Shown here: positions 1-8,701 of the stretch, piece by piece | Position numbering within the stretch: position 1 is the stretch's first letter | How the letters are laid out: every line of letters begins with the position of its first letter | DNA from: Oceanispirochaeta sp. M1 | GTDB taxonomy: Bacteria > Spirochaetota > Spirochaetia > DSM-2461 | Direction of reading: 5' to 3' | NCBI RefSeq assembly: GCF_003346715.1 | Contig: NZ_QQPQ01000038.1 | Coordinates: forward strand, 1-47,015 | Length of the DNA stretch: 47,015 nt | Translations under genes and position numbers: made by a program | The notes under the pieces: generated by a model | The model's input: the letters and a program-made list of their open reading frames with translations, nothing else | Told to the model about the DNA's origin: nothing | The model's database searches: none

Positions 1-21
1 TTAAACAAATTGTAGCACGAT

Positions 22-45
22 GGGGTCGCTTTGCGGCCCCTTTTT
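22..45 (+). terminator. Hairpin terminator of the upstream gene
   Basis: GGGGTCGC and GCGGCCCC form an 8-bp stem (one G-T wobble) with a TTT loop, followed by five T. A TAA at 2-4 could be the stop of the preceding gene, which by operon logic would be the sugar-binding protein of the permeases that follow. Confidence 0.8.
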
Positions 46-81
46 ACATTTAAAGACTTTCGAATAATTGTTTTGAAAAAG

Positions 82-130
82 AAAAGGGCTGTCGCTTTAG
101 TCTAATTAGACTTTTGCAACAGCCCCTTTT
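82..130 (+). promoter_or_regulatory. Long hairpin between terminator and permease gene
   Basis: AAAAGGGCTGT pairs with ACAGCCCCTTTT (one bulged C), and the loop contains the palindrome AGTCTAATTAGACT. It lies directly before the ribosome-binding site (AAGGAG) of the permease at 151. It probably acts as a second attenuator or as an mRNA 3'-end stabiliser for the upstream binding-protein transcript. Confidence 0.6.
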
Positions 131-150
131 AATAAGAAGGAGCATTTAAA

Positions 151-1029
151 ATGAATCAGAGAAAGACATGGGGATATATTGCTCCAACACTTTTATTGAT
201 CACATTATTAGTTTACATTCCGGTTTTAAAGGGCATTATCATCGCCTTTCAGAACTACAATATGTTCAATATCATGGATATTCACTTCAATGGGTTCCAG
301 AACTATAAAGACATTATCAATGACAGGGCTTTTCCATTTATGGAGGTTCTCTATAATACATTTACCTGGGTTTTTGTCTCTCTGGCACTTCAGTTTGTAT
401 TAGGATTTTCTCTTGCACTTCTGCTTCGTAAACCATTCAAAGGCAGAGGAGTGTATACTAGTCTTGTTTTTTATACCTGGGCCGTTTCAGGTTTTGCCAT
501 CGGACTTATCTGGTCCTGGATGTTTAATGGACAGTTCGGACTGATTAATGATCTTCTAATGAGATTTCATCTTATAAAGACTCCTATCGGATTTTTATCC
601 GATCCAAGATATGCCATGATCTCCGTAATCATTGCAAATGTCTGGTACGGAATTCCTTTCTTCGGTATTATGCTGCTGGCTGCGCTTCAGTCAGTTCCAG
701 CAGAACTGTATGAAGCTGCCAGAATGGACGGTGCAGGTCCCTGGTCACAGCTGTTCAATGTAACAATCCCCTTTATCAGTGCAACCATTATAAGCACAAC
801 TCTGCTCAGGATGATGTGGATAATGAACTTTCCGGAAATCATCTATGGTATGACAAACGGAGGGCCTGCAAACTCAACTAATATTCTGGCTACCTATATG
901 ATCAATAAGATCTATAAAGAGTTCAATTATGGCCAGGGCGCTGCAATCGGTGTCATGATAATGGTCATATTATTGATTTGTACAACAACATATTTATCAA
1001 TGACAAATAAAAAAGAGCTTGAATTATGA
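151..1029 (+). CDS. ABC sugar transporter permease, MalF/UgpA type
   Basis: Inner-membrane subunit of a carbohydrate ABC importer (binding-protein-dependent transport inner membrane family). The 292-residue protein has about six hydrophobic segments and the cytoplasmic EAA loop (EAARMDGAGPWSQLF, near residues 188-202) that docks the ATPase. AAGGAG precedes the ATG at good spacing. It overlaps the next permease by 4 nt. No ATPase gene is in this operon part, so a shared MsmK-type ATPase elsewhere is likely. The substrate is unknown; the GHL6-like glycosidase downstream suggests an oligosaccharide. Confidence 0.95.
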   Translation: MNQRKTWGYIAPTLLLITLLVYIPVLKGIIIAFQNYNMFNIMDIHFNGFQNYKDIINDRAFPFMEVLYNTFTWVFVSLALQFVLGFSLALLLRKPFKGRGVYTSLVFYTWAVSGFAIGLIWSWMFNGQFGLINDLLMRFHLIKTPIGFLSDPRYAMISVIIANVWYGIPFFGIMLLAALQSVPAELYEAARMDGAGPWSQLFNVTIPFISATIISTTLLRMMWIMNFPEIIYGMTNGGPANSTNILATYMINKIYKEFNYGQGAAIGVMIMVILLICTTTYLSMTNKKELEL

Positions 1030-1859
1030 AAAAAGATTATTTGAAAAAAACAGGGCGTGTAATAGCTCTTGCTTTATTCTTTATTTTTGCGGTGGGTCCT
1101 CTTTATTGGATCATTGTTACTTCACTGAAAGATACAAAGGAGATATATACTTTTCCAATTAGATATCTCCCTTCCTCTCCTTCATTTGATAGTTACAGAA
1201 AACTGTTTGAATTTGCTAATTTCGGATTGTATTTCAGAAACAGTTTTCTGGTGACGACACTGGGTGCATTAGGTGCCATGATCTGCTCAATCTTCAGTGG
1301 TTACGCCTTGTCCCGGTTCAGTCAGAAGAAGATCAAAAAGTCCCTTATTATGCTACTTTATTTTACTCAGATGGTCCCTACATTTATTCTTATGACACCA
1401 CTGTATATGATGATGGTGAAAGTCGGAGGTATCGACAGTCTGCTGGTTCTCAGTATTGTATACATGGTCACAGTGCTGGCTTTCTGTGCCATAATGGCGA
1501 AAAGCTTCTTTGACAGAATACCCTCCAGCCTGGAAGAGGCTGCTGAAATAGACGGATGTTCGGCTTCTCAATCTCTTTTCAAAATTATACTGCCCCTGAT
1601 GGCCCCCGGATTAACTGCAATCTTCAGCTTTGCCTTCGTAAATATCTGGAATGAACTATTTATTGCCATTCTCTTTATTTCCACACCGGAAAAAATGACA
1701 GTTCCCGTTTCACTGAACTCTTTTATCTCTAAAGCTGGAATAAGCTGGGATGTAATGAGTGCCGGACTTGTGATGGCTCTACTGCCGACCATGCTGATCT
1801 TTGCCATAGGACAGAAATATATTGTTTCCGGACTGACTGACGGAGGGGTTAAGGGATGA
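1026..1859 (+). CDS. ABC sugar transporter permease, MalG type
   Basis: Second membrane subunit of the same importer, 277 residues with six predicted membrane helices. The EAA motif reads EEAAEIDGCSASQSLFK (about residues 161-177). The C-terminus, ending GLTDGGVKG, is typical of MalG-type permeases. ATGA overlaps join it to the gene before (1026-1029) and to the gene after (1856-1859), so translation is probably coupled through the whole operon. Confidence 0.95.
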   Translation: MKKDYLKKTGRVIALALFFIFAVGPLYWIIVTSLKDTKEIYTFPIRYLPSSPSFDSYRKLFEFANFGLYFRNSFLVTTLGALGAMICSIFSGYALSRFSQKKIKKSLIMLLYFTQMVPTFILMTPLYMMMVKVGGIDSLLVLSIVYMVTVLAFCAIMAKSFFDRIPSSLEEAAEIDGCSASQSLFKIILPLMAPGLTAIFSFAFVNIWNELFIAILFISTPEKMTVPVSLNSFISKAGISWDVMSAGLVMALLPTMLIFAIGQKYIVSGLTDGGVKG

Positions 1860-3004
1860 ATGATCTACTTGAGCTGGGTTCCGTTCTTACTAAGGATGAA
1901 CCTTACGCAGGGACAAGCAGCCCCATGGCACCTCCAATATATCAAACATCGCTTTTTACATTTCCCGATGTAAAATCCATAGAAGTTGCTATGGCGGATG
2001 AGCTGAACAGCAATCTTTATACAAGGGGAAATAATCCTACCGTACAGGAAGTGGAGAAAAAAGTAGCTTTTCTGGAAAAGACCGATAAAGCAAAATTGAT
2101 GTCAGCCGGGGTTTCGGCCATTGCTGCATCAATTATGGGCTTTGTAAAACAGGGTGATCATATAATCTGCACCAATGACAGCTATGGCTGGGCTCAATAT
2201 ATCTGCAGCACTTATTTAAGTCGTTTTGGAGTGGAAGTTTCTTTTATAGACGGCTGTAATCTTGAGGAACTAAAAAACTCAATCCGCCCCAATACAAAAC
2301 TGATTTATCTTGAGAGTCCCAGTTCAATTACATTCCGTGTTCTTGATCTTAGGGAAATAGCAGCAATAGCAAAAGATAATGATCTCAAAACAATAATTGA
2401 TAATACCTGGGCAACACCTCTGTATCAGAATCCAATAGAATTCGGCATTGATCTGGTTGTCCATTCTGCATCCAAATATCTGGGCGGGCACAGTGATATT
2501 ATCGGTGGAATTGTAGCAGGAAGCAGTGCGGATATTGATCATATTTTCAATACGGAGTTTTTACCGCTGGGAACAGTTCCTGACCCATTCCAGGCATGGT
2601 TGATCCTGAGAGGGATGAGAACACTTCGTGTCAGGCTGGCTGAACATCACAGTACAGCATTAAAGCTTACTGATTTTCTGGATCACCATAAAGCTGTAGA
2701 GAAGGTCTTCTATCCAATGCATCCTTCCCATGATCAGTATGAACTTGCCAAAGAACAGATGACCGGTGGACCGGGTCTGCTCTCAATAAAAATGGAAAAT
2801 AAAGATCCATCCCATATCACTGCCATGGTTGAATCATTGAAGAATTTTCATATTGGAGTCAGCTGGGGTGGTTATGAAAGTCTGGTTTTCCCCGTATTGG
2901 CCACAAACAAAGGTGATCCCTCCATGGTGCGGCTGCATCTGGGCCTGGAAGAACCAGAATTACTGATGGAAGACCTGGATCAGGCCTTCCAACATCTAAA
3001 ATAA
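1856..3004 (+). CDS. Cys/Met-metabolism PLP enzyme (cystathionine lyase/synthase family)
   Basis: Fold-type I pyridoxal-phosphate enzyme of the trans-sulfuration family, 382 residues, the usual length. The Schiff-base lysine is K207 in SASKYLGGHSD. D182 in IIDNTWATPL would hold the pyridine nitrogen, and YTR at 55-57 is the family phosphate-binding YxR. Family members act as cystathionine gamma-synthase, beta-lyase, gamma-lyase or methionine gamma-lyase, and these cannot be told apart by eye. Translational coupling (ATGA) to a sugar permease is odd for a sulfur enzyme. Either it acts on a modified sugar or amino-acid conjugate, or it was recruited by chance. Confidence 0.85.
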   Translation: MNDLLELGSVLTKDEPYAGTSSPMAPPIYQTSLFTFPDVKSIEVAMADELNSNLYTRGNNPTVQEVEKKVAFLEKTDKAKLMSAGVSAIAASIMGFVKQGDHIICTNDSYGWAQYICSTYLSRFGVEVSFIDGCNLEELKNSIRPNTKLIYLESPSSITFRVLDLREIAAIAKDNDLKTIIDNTWATPLYQNPIEFGIDLVVHSASKYLGGHSDIIGGIVAGSSADIDHIFNTEFLPLGTVPDPFQAWLILRGMRTLRVRLAEHHSTALKLTDFLDHHKAVEKVFYPMHPSHDQYELAKEQMTGGPGLLSIKMENKDPSHITAMVESLKNFHIGVSWGGYESLVFPVLATNKGDPSMVRLHLGLEEPELLMEDLDQAFQHLK

Positions 3005-3017
3005 TAAAGGAAAAATA

Positions 3018-5000
3018 ATGAGACTCAGACAAATACACCTGGATTTTCATACGAGTGAGAATATTCCCCATATAGGTAGAGATTTCAATGCTGAGGAATT
3101 TGCTCAGACATTGAAAAAGGCTCATGTGGATTCAATAACATGCTTTTCACGATGTCATCATGGATGGCTGTACTATCCTTCAAAAAAGTTTAAAGAGAGA
3201 ATCCATCCCCATTTGGAGAAATCCGATCTTCTTGGCGAACAGATCAAGGCCTGTAAGGAAGCGGGTATTAAAGTACCGGTATATCTGCCTCTCCAATGGG
3301 ACCATTTCTCGGCCAATGAGAATCCAGGTTGGTTGGTGCTTGATGAAAATGGTAGACAGTACGGTACAGGACCATATGAGGCAGGATTTTATAGACAGTT
3401 ATGTCTTAATACAGCTTATCGTAACCTGGTACTCGAGCAGGCTCTGGAAGTACTGGAGATGTATCCCGATGCCGACGGCTTGTTTCTGGATATTATCAAT
3501 TCCCGGGAATGCTCCTGTGTTGAGTGTCGAAAGGGGATGGTGCGAGAAGGCATAGATCCAACAAGCAGTGAAGGACGCAGGAAATATATGCGCCTGGTTA
3601 TAAAAGAGTTTACAGAATTTATCAGTTCTGAAATAAGAAAAGTAAGGCCTGATGCAGGTATTTACTATAACCATAGTCATGTCCGCTTAAGTCACAGAGA
3701 TATCATTGATGGATTTACACATCTTGAGCTGGAATCACTTCCCGGAGGAGGCTGGGGCTATTGGGATTTTCCAATTACCATAAGATATGCCAGAACACTG
3801 GGGGTTCCATGCATCGGACAGACAGGAAAGTTTCATACCTCCTGGGGGGATTTCAACTCATTAAAAACCAAAGCATCCCTGGAATTTGAATGTTTCAGAT
3901 CTCTCGCCTTCGGGGCAGCCTGCTCAATAGGTGATCAGCTGGATCCTCTGGGAAAGTTGTCTGAACCAAGCTATAAGCTCATCGGCGGAGTTTATGAACA
4001 GGTCGAGAAGAAAGAACCCTGGTGTCGGGAAGTAGAACCTGTTGTTGAAATGGCTGTATTTTCACCTGATCGTTTTGAGGGTTCTGCGAACGGCGGATTG
4101 TCTCCGGATATTTCCGGCTGTACCCGTATGCTGCAGGAGCTGGGTTATCAGTTTAATATAATTGATGAAACTGAGGACTTTTCAAAATACAGGATTGTCA
4201 TTCTGCCGGATAATGTCATGATTGATGATATGGAAACCGGTAAGAAGCTTGATGACTTTGTCAGTAAAGGCGGGGCAGTTCTTTCCAGCTACAGATCCGG
4301 CCGTAATTCAGAGTCACAGGATTATGTACATTTCAATCCCGGTGTTTCCAGTACCGGCACATCTCCATTCTGCCCGGATTTCATAGTACCCGAAGGGGAT
4401 ATGCTCAAGGATCTTGAAGATGTTGATTATGTGATGTATCAACAGGCTGAGTGCGTTAAAGCTGAAGACGGAACCGATGTGCTTTGTTGGGTAAACGAAC
4501 CGTATTTCAATAGAACATGGGAACACTTCTGTTCTCATCAGCACAGCCCATCTTCCGGCAGGCGTGGGTATCCCGGAATCCTGAAGAACGGCAGAAAAAT
4601 ACATTTTATCCATCCGGTTTTTACAACTTATCATGAGATGGATCCTCTATGGTGTAAAACTCTTGTTAAGAATGCCATTGATATGTTGATACCTGACAAA
4701 ATTGTTGAGCATAATGGTCCCAGCTCCCTGGTAGTAACGGTAAATCAGCTGGTGGACAAAGATTCTTATGTTCTGCATATGCTTCATTATATTCCTGAAA
4801 GAAGAGGAGTTAAGTTTGACAGTATTCAGGATGTTATCCCTCTGTATAACACAGAACTGAGTATCAAACTTTCTGAAGCAGTCAGCAGTGCTGTTCTTGT
4901 TCCAGAAGATGTTGAACTGAAATCTGAGATCAAAAATGGAAGACTGATATTTACAGTACCTGAACTGCATGGACATCAGATGATAGAGCTTAAGAAATAA
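3018..5000 (+). CDS. GHL6-like glycoside hydrolase with beta-galactosidase-trimerisation-like domain
   Basis: A 660-residue cytoplasmic protein with no signal peptide. The N-terminal 330 residues look like the TIM barrel of the putative glycosyl hydrolase family GHL6: start RQIHLDFHTSE, HHGWLYYP near 47-54, and GLFLDI with D158 as a candidate catalytic acid. The region of about 345-440 resembles the beta-galactosidase trimerisation (GH42M, flavodoxin-like) domain, followed by a beta-rich tail. AAAGGA precedes the ATG. As the last gene of the ABC/PLP operon it probably hydrolyses the imported saccharide. The specificity and the catalytic residues are not established. Confidence 0.75.
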   Translation: MRLRQIHLDFHTSENIPHIGRDFNAEEFAQTLKKAHVDSITCFSRCHHGWLYYPSKKFKERIHPHLEKSDLLGEQIKACKEAGIKVPVYLPLQWDHFSANENPGWLVLDENGRQYGTGPYEAGFYRQLCLNTAYRNLVLEQALEVLEMYPDADGLFLDIINSRECSCVECRKGMVREGIDPTSSEGRRKYMRLVIKEFTEFISSEIRKVRPDAGIYYNHSHVRLSHRDIIDGFTHLELESLPGGGWGYWDFPITIRYARTLGVPCIGQTGKFHTSWGDFNSLKTKASLEFECFRSLAFGAACSIGDQLDPLGKLSEPSYKLIGGVYEQVEKKEPWCREVEPVVEMAVFSPDRFEGSANGGLSPDISGCTRMLQELGYQFNIIDETEDFSKYRIVILPDNVMIDDMETGKKLDDFVSKGGAVLSSYRSGRNSESQDYVHFNPGVSSTGTSPFCPDFIVPEGDMLKDLEDVDYVMYQQAECVKAEDGTDVLCWVNEPYFNRTWEHFCSHQHSPSSGRRGYPGILKNGRKIHFIHPVFTTYHEMDPLWCKTLVKNAIDMLIPDKIVEHNGPSSLVVTVNQLVDKDSYVLHMLHYIPERRGVKFDSIQDVIPLYNTELSIKLSEAVSSAVLVPEDVELKSEIKNGRLIFTVPELHGHQMIELKK

Positions 5001-5020
5001 ATATTAGTATTATGATTATT

Positions 5021-5062
5021 CCGGCTCCCTCTTTATTCAGTAAAGGGAGCCGGCTTTTTTTT
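5021..5062 (+). terminator. Rho-independent terminator
   Basis: CCGGCTCCCTCTTTA pairs with TAAAGGGAGCCGG (one bulge), followed by a run of eight T. It ends the ABC/GHL6 operon and separates it from the convergent gene ending at 5106. Confidence 0.9.
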
Positions 5063-5105
5063 ATTGTATTTTATGCTGAAATTTGGGGAGTACTGCTTCC
5101 AGGAG

Positions 5106-5927
5106 CTATATGCTCAGAGTTTCATGATCTATTTGTTTCTCATCATTCAGTCTCTTTCGCATATGAGTAATATCATTATTCAGCTTTGAACCTGCTGCAA
5201 TGAGATCTCCTTCATGAATCAGAATATTCATCCCCTGTTCGGCCCATTGGATCATCTGCTCAGTATCTCCGGCTGCATAACCCTTGTGATAACCTACAGA
5301 TTTTTTGTGTTTCACAGCGATCTTAATGATTCGGTCAATAGTTTCCAGAAACAGAGGATTCTCATATTCCTCAGGAATATCAAGAGAGCATGATAAATCA
5401 TGGGGGCCGATGATAATGCCGTCCAGTTCGGGGAAGGAGAGAAGCTTATCCAGGTTCTCCACTGCAGAAAGGCTCTCAATATTTATAAAAAGAACATTGT
5501 CCTGATTCTTATCATTAAGATAATCCAGTAACTTATCCTCAAGCCTGGTCTCTCCTATCAGGAACTGCTCCAGCTTTTGACCCTTCAGAGGTTTGTATTT
5601 AACTGCACCGATCAAGTTTCTCACCTGATCTTCTGTTTCAATATAGGGAGCTAGAATCCCTGTGGCACCCGCATCCAGGGCAACACAGGCCTTATAGGGA
5701 TCGGGATCAGGAATACGAACTACCGGGGCTGTGTCCATTGAACTGAATTGATGACAAAGAGTAGATACATCTCTCAGATTTATTGGAATATGCTCCATGT
5801 CGATAAATACAAAGTCCAGGCCCATAGATTTGAACGTATCGATCCATTTCGGATCTGTTACAGTAATCAGAGTGCTGTAGACTCGCTCATTTCTCTGCAT
5901 TGCTTCTTTTAATTCTCTGCCAGTCAT
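5106..5927 (-). CDS. HpcH/HpaI-family aldolase
   Basis: Class II (divalent-metal) pyruvate aldolase family, 273 residues. Diagnostic segments are GLDFVFIDMEH near 36-46, the barrel motif LDAGATGILAPYIET near 84-98, and IIIGPHDLS near 171-179. Relatives cleave 4-hydroxy-2-oxo acids such as 2-keto-3-deoxy-rhamnonate or 4-hydroxy-2-oxoheptanedioate into pyruvate and an aldehyde. It is the last gene of the TRAP operon and overlaps the stop of the preceding DapA-type gene (ATGA). It probably performs the terminal retro-aldol step. The substrate is unknown. Confidence 0.9.
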   Translation of the reverse strand: MTGRELKEAMQRNERVYSTLITVTDPKWIDTFKSMGLDFVFIDMEHIPINLRDVSTLCHQFSSMDTAPVVRIPDPDPYKACVALDAGATGILAPYIETEDQVRNLIGAVKYKPLKGQKLEQFLIGETRLEDKLLDYLNDKNQDNVLFINIESLSAVENLDKLLSFPELDGIIIGPHDLSCSLDIPEEYENPLFLETIDRIIKIAVKHKKSVGYHKGYAAGDTEQMIQWAEQGMNILIHEGDLIAAGSKLNNDITHMRKRLNDEKQIDHETLSI

Positions 5928-6829
5928 ACCTTAAGATTCCTTTCAAGTTCAATTATTTTTTGAATGTGATAATCCGCCTCAGCAAGATGAATATTGTCGA
6001 ATGGAAGTATCGGTTTTCGTACTGAGGGAGTGTTGTACACTCCCTGTTTCCATAGAAGTCTCTTGAAGAAGTGGATAGAAATATCCAGATGCTGGTTTGA
6101 GAATGCAAGAACAGGCTGGAGCTTCTCAAAGAGCTCACGAGCTTCTTTTTTTCTGTCAGAGTGGAAATATTCGAAGATCCCGCAGTAGATTCTGTGCATT
6201 CCTGTAGGCATAAATGCATGGACACCACGTTCCAGACCCTCGAGCATCTGGGATACTGCCCAGCCGCCGGACAGATGGAGTTTTCCCTCTGTTTTATCGA
6301 GTATCTCTGAGTATTTCACTCCCGCAGGGACGGTTTCAATTTTAAGACATTTGAAGGAAGGGATCTCCCTGAACAGTGACTCAATCAACGAAGTAGGGAG
6401 TCCCCAGCCGCTGAAGTCCCAATCCTGAAGCATCAGGAAGTCCGGTTTAAGAGCGTCCAGATTTCGGACAGCATCTTCATACTGTTCGTCATTCTCATAA
6501 GGGATATTCGCAAGAATCCCCTGACAGCCTGCCTTAAGATTGGATTCAGCCAGGCGAAGCATTTCCTCTTTGGATGATGCTGAGGTTCCGCCGATAACAG
6601 CAGCTCTGCCATCGGCTGCCTCAACGACTCTAATAACCATTTCATTCTTTTCGGATTCAGAAAGTTTACTTACCTCTGATGCCATTGCCGGAACCAGAAA
6701 ACCGGCCACACCGCTCTCTATTGCCAGAAGGACATTCTTCAGAAGAGACTGTATATCCAGCTTGTCATCCGATGTAAAAGGGGTGTTGAGGACTGTAATA
6801 ATCCCCCTGAGATCCTTTATCGGATTCAT
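5924..6829 (-). CDS. DapA/NanA-family aldolase or lyase (second copy)
   Basis: Class I aldolase of the dihydrodipicolinate synthase superfamily, 301 residues from the chosen ATG. An in-frame start at 6919 would overlap the upstream gene by 89 nt. The ATG at 6829 lies one base after that gene's stop and has an AAAGGCGAG ribosome-binding site, so it is preferred. The Schiff-base lysine is probably that of CLKIETVPAG. The family GTTGE signature is replaced by AMASEVSKLS, and the usual catalytic Tyr region reads LMLQDWDFSGWGLP with no obvious Tyr. True DHDPS activity is therefore unlikely; a 2-oxo-acid lyase role fits the operon. Confidence 0.85.
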   Translation of the reverse strand: MNPIKDLRGIITVLNTPFTSDDKLDIQSLLKNVLLAIESGVAGFLVPAMASEVSKLSESEKNEMVIRVVEAADGRAAVIGGTSASSKEEMLRLAESNLKAGCQGILANIPYENDEQYEDAVRNLDALKPDFLMLQDWDFSGWGLPTSLIESLFREIPSFKCLKIETVPAGVKYSEILDKTEGKLHLSGGWAVSQMLEGLERGVHAFMPTGMHRIYCGIFEYFHSDRKKEARELFEKLQPVLAFSNQHLDISIHFFKRLLWKQGVYNTPSVRKPILPFDNIHLAEADYHIQKIIELERNLKV

Positions 6830-6830
6830 C

Positions 6831-7574
6831 TTACCACTCGCCTTTTTTTCCTGCAAAGTTCTTAGCTGCTGTTCCAAATTCCTTAGACGCCTTTGTAATG
6901 TCTGAAAGTATTTCTTCAATAGAACGCCCGGCTTTACCCCTGGCAGCAGGAATGACTGTGTTGCATTCGTTGTTATCCATAAATATGACCGATTCCAGCA
7001 GGCGGGATTGATCTTCCTCGGGAATAATCAGGAATCCATGTTTATCAGCATGAATCAGATCACCCGTAGAAACGGGGCATCCGAATACACTTACAGTCTC
7101 TCCCCAGCTCACGGGAACACTCCAGGCATGACCTACACACATACGGGATGCAAGAGCCTTGAATCCGGCATTCATCATCTCATCAACATCTCTGACGGCT
7201 CCGTCAGTAATTGTTCCCACACAGCCCAGGGCTCTGTGAATATTGCTGTTTACCTCGCCCCAGAAAGCACCGATGAAGTTGGGTTTATCCAGGTCTTGAA
7301 CGACAACAATCTTAGGACCATCCTGTGAAGCCACCCAGGTATAGTACTCTTTCCAGACACCCTCTCTGAAGGAGTGGCTTCTATTTGATGGTTCACAACT
7401 TACAGTGACTGCCTGACCGACCATGGGGCCCTGGGCAGGCATGAAGTCTCTGGTTTCTTCTCTGTTGAAGTAGTTACCAGACCTGTCATTTTCAGAGATG
7501 ATCTCCCATCCGTTATAAATGGTGGGGGTGTTCCATCTCTTGAGTTTGAGCATATCTTCATAACTGATTTTCAT
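6831..7574 (-). CDS. RraA-like protein (4-hydroxy-4-methyl-2-oxoglutarate aldolase superfamily)
   Basis: A 247-residue member of the RraA/HMG-aldolase superfamily. The signature GCVGTITDGAVRD lies near 117-129, with the metal-binding D, and GDLIHADKHGFLIIP near 171-185. Homologues in catabolic operons cleave or decarboxylate short 2-oxo acids; the RNase E regulator role is restricted to a few proteobacteria. It begins 22 nt after the URO-D-like gene and ends 1 nt before the next start, so it belongs tightly to the operon. It probably handles a 2-oxo-dicarboxylate or similar intermediate. Confidence 0.85.
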   Translation of the reverse strand: MKISYEDMLKLKRWNTPTIYNGWEIISENDRSGNYFNREETRDFMPAQGPMVGQAVTVSCEPSNRSHSFREGVWKEYYTWVASQDGPKIVVVQDLDKPNFIGAFWGEVNSNIHRALGCVGTITDGAVRDVDEMMNAGFKALASRMCVGHAWSVPVSWGETVSVFGCPVSTGDLIHADKHGFLIIPEEDQSRLLESVIFMDNNECNTVIPAARGKAGRSIEEILSDITKASKEFGTAAKNFAGKKGEW

Positions 7575-7595
7575 TTATTATTCCTCTTTATGTAT

Positions 7596-8696
7596 TTACT
7601 GTAGACTGTATTTTTCAGCCAATTTAATGAAATCTCTGATCCGCTGATCTTCTGTTGTATTTTCAATATCAGCCAGAACAAGATCACAGGGTGCGTATTC
7701 CCCGGCTACTTTCTGTACGGTATTTTCAAGCTCATGTATGGGCATGGATTCTATTTCTGTAGGCATGAAGAGTACTGCTCTTCGTGCATCAGGGAACATT
7801 TCTCTCATACGCGGCAGATCTGAATGAAGACCCGTATCCAGATAACCCATTTTATCGATCTTTCTAAGGGAATCGAGATAGGGATCGGCTACCCAGTTAC
7901 AGGTATGAACACCGAAACGGTCAAATCCCTTTGAGAGAGACTGATCCAGGGGCAGGATAAATTCCTCATACATCTGTGAAGAGATCATGCTCATCACACA
8001 GTTGCTCATAGATAAAAGATTCACTTCAAAGCCGGAACGTCTCTGACGAGCCTGTATGATTTTTGCAGTTCTTCCAATGGTGTCTGCTATGTGAGCAAAA
8101 AGATGATGCGCGAAGTCCGGATCGTCTATCATATCCATAAACAGTTCCTGTCCACGAATCTTCATAGCTATATTCAGAATCCCCTGATAGTTCAGATAGC
8201 CCCGGATCTCTCCATAGAGTTCTTCAAGACGGTCCATCTGCTTGAGAAGATTCTGCATCACAGGATGACTCTCAAGGTCAAAGGGTTCAAGAGCCGCAAG
8301 AGTCTCTTTGGAGGGCCGGCTTTCGGGATCTCCGTCAGGCCAGTTGTCCGACATATAGACAGGTTCTATCCCATAAAGCATAGATATCAGAAGAATTCCA
8401 TACACACTGGAGATGGTGGCACATTCGGGATAAATCCCATCCCTATCCTCAAGTGAAAAATAAGGGATCATGGGAAAAACTTCACTCAGGTGGGAGCGCA
8501 TTTTGACCAGAGATTCATAACGGTAGACAGGATCTTCATGCCATGGACGTGAAAAATCTATGCCCAGTCTCTTATTATACCAGCGTGGAGTGAACCCCAG
8601 AGAAACTCTCAAGGAGGATTCATCTCCTGTGCAGGGCTCACGTGTCGCAGCCCCTGCAAGGGGAATATGATTTCTGAGCTGTATTGATGTATTCAA
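7596..8696 (-). CDS. Uroporphyrinogen decarboxylase (URO-D)-family protein
   Basis: A 366-residue protein with the URO-D-type barrel pattern. The region around 240-290 (LDQSLSKGFDRFGVHTCNW) has the H-x-C arrangement that binds zinc in MtaA/CmuA-like methyltransferases of this superfamily. The C-terminal PCDLVLADIENTTEDQRIRDF fits the last strand and helix. Genuine HemE function is unlikely because the gene lies in a TRAP/aldolase operon. Members in such operons are uncharacterised and may act in demethylation or decarboxylation of the imported acid. Family assignment is reasonably sure; the reaction is not known. Confidence 0.75.
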   Translation of the reverse strand: MNTSIQLRNHIPLAGAATREPCTGDESSLRVSLGFTPRWYNKRLGIDFSRPWHEDPVYRYESLVKMRSHLSEVFPMIPYFSLEDRDGIYPECATISSVYGILLISMLYGIEPVYMSDNWPDGDPESRPSKETLAALEPFDLESHPVMQNLLKQMDRLEELYGEIRGYLNYQGILNIAMKIRGQELFMDMIDDPDFAHHLFAHIADTIGRTAKIIQARQRRSGFEVNLLSMSNCVMSMISSQMYEEFILPLDQSLSKGFDRFGVHTCNWVADPYLDSLRKIDKMGYLDTGLHSDLPRMREMFPDARRAVLFMPTEIESMPIHELENTVQKVAGEYAPCDLVLADIENTTEDQRIRDFIKLAEKYSLQ

Positions 8697-8701
8697 AATT
8701 T

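Noticed and set aside
6830-6919. Extended N-terminus of the second DapA-type gene
   Set aside because: It overlaps the RraA-like gene, lacks conserved residues, and the ATG at 6829 is better placed.
7596-8696. Heme-biosynthesis gene hemE
   Set aside because: Only the URO-D superfamily pattern is present; the operon context and divergent N-terminus speak against HemE function.
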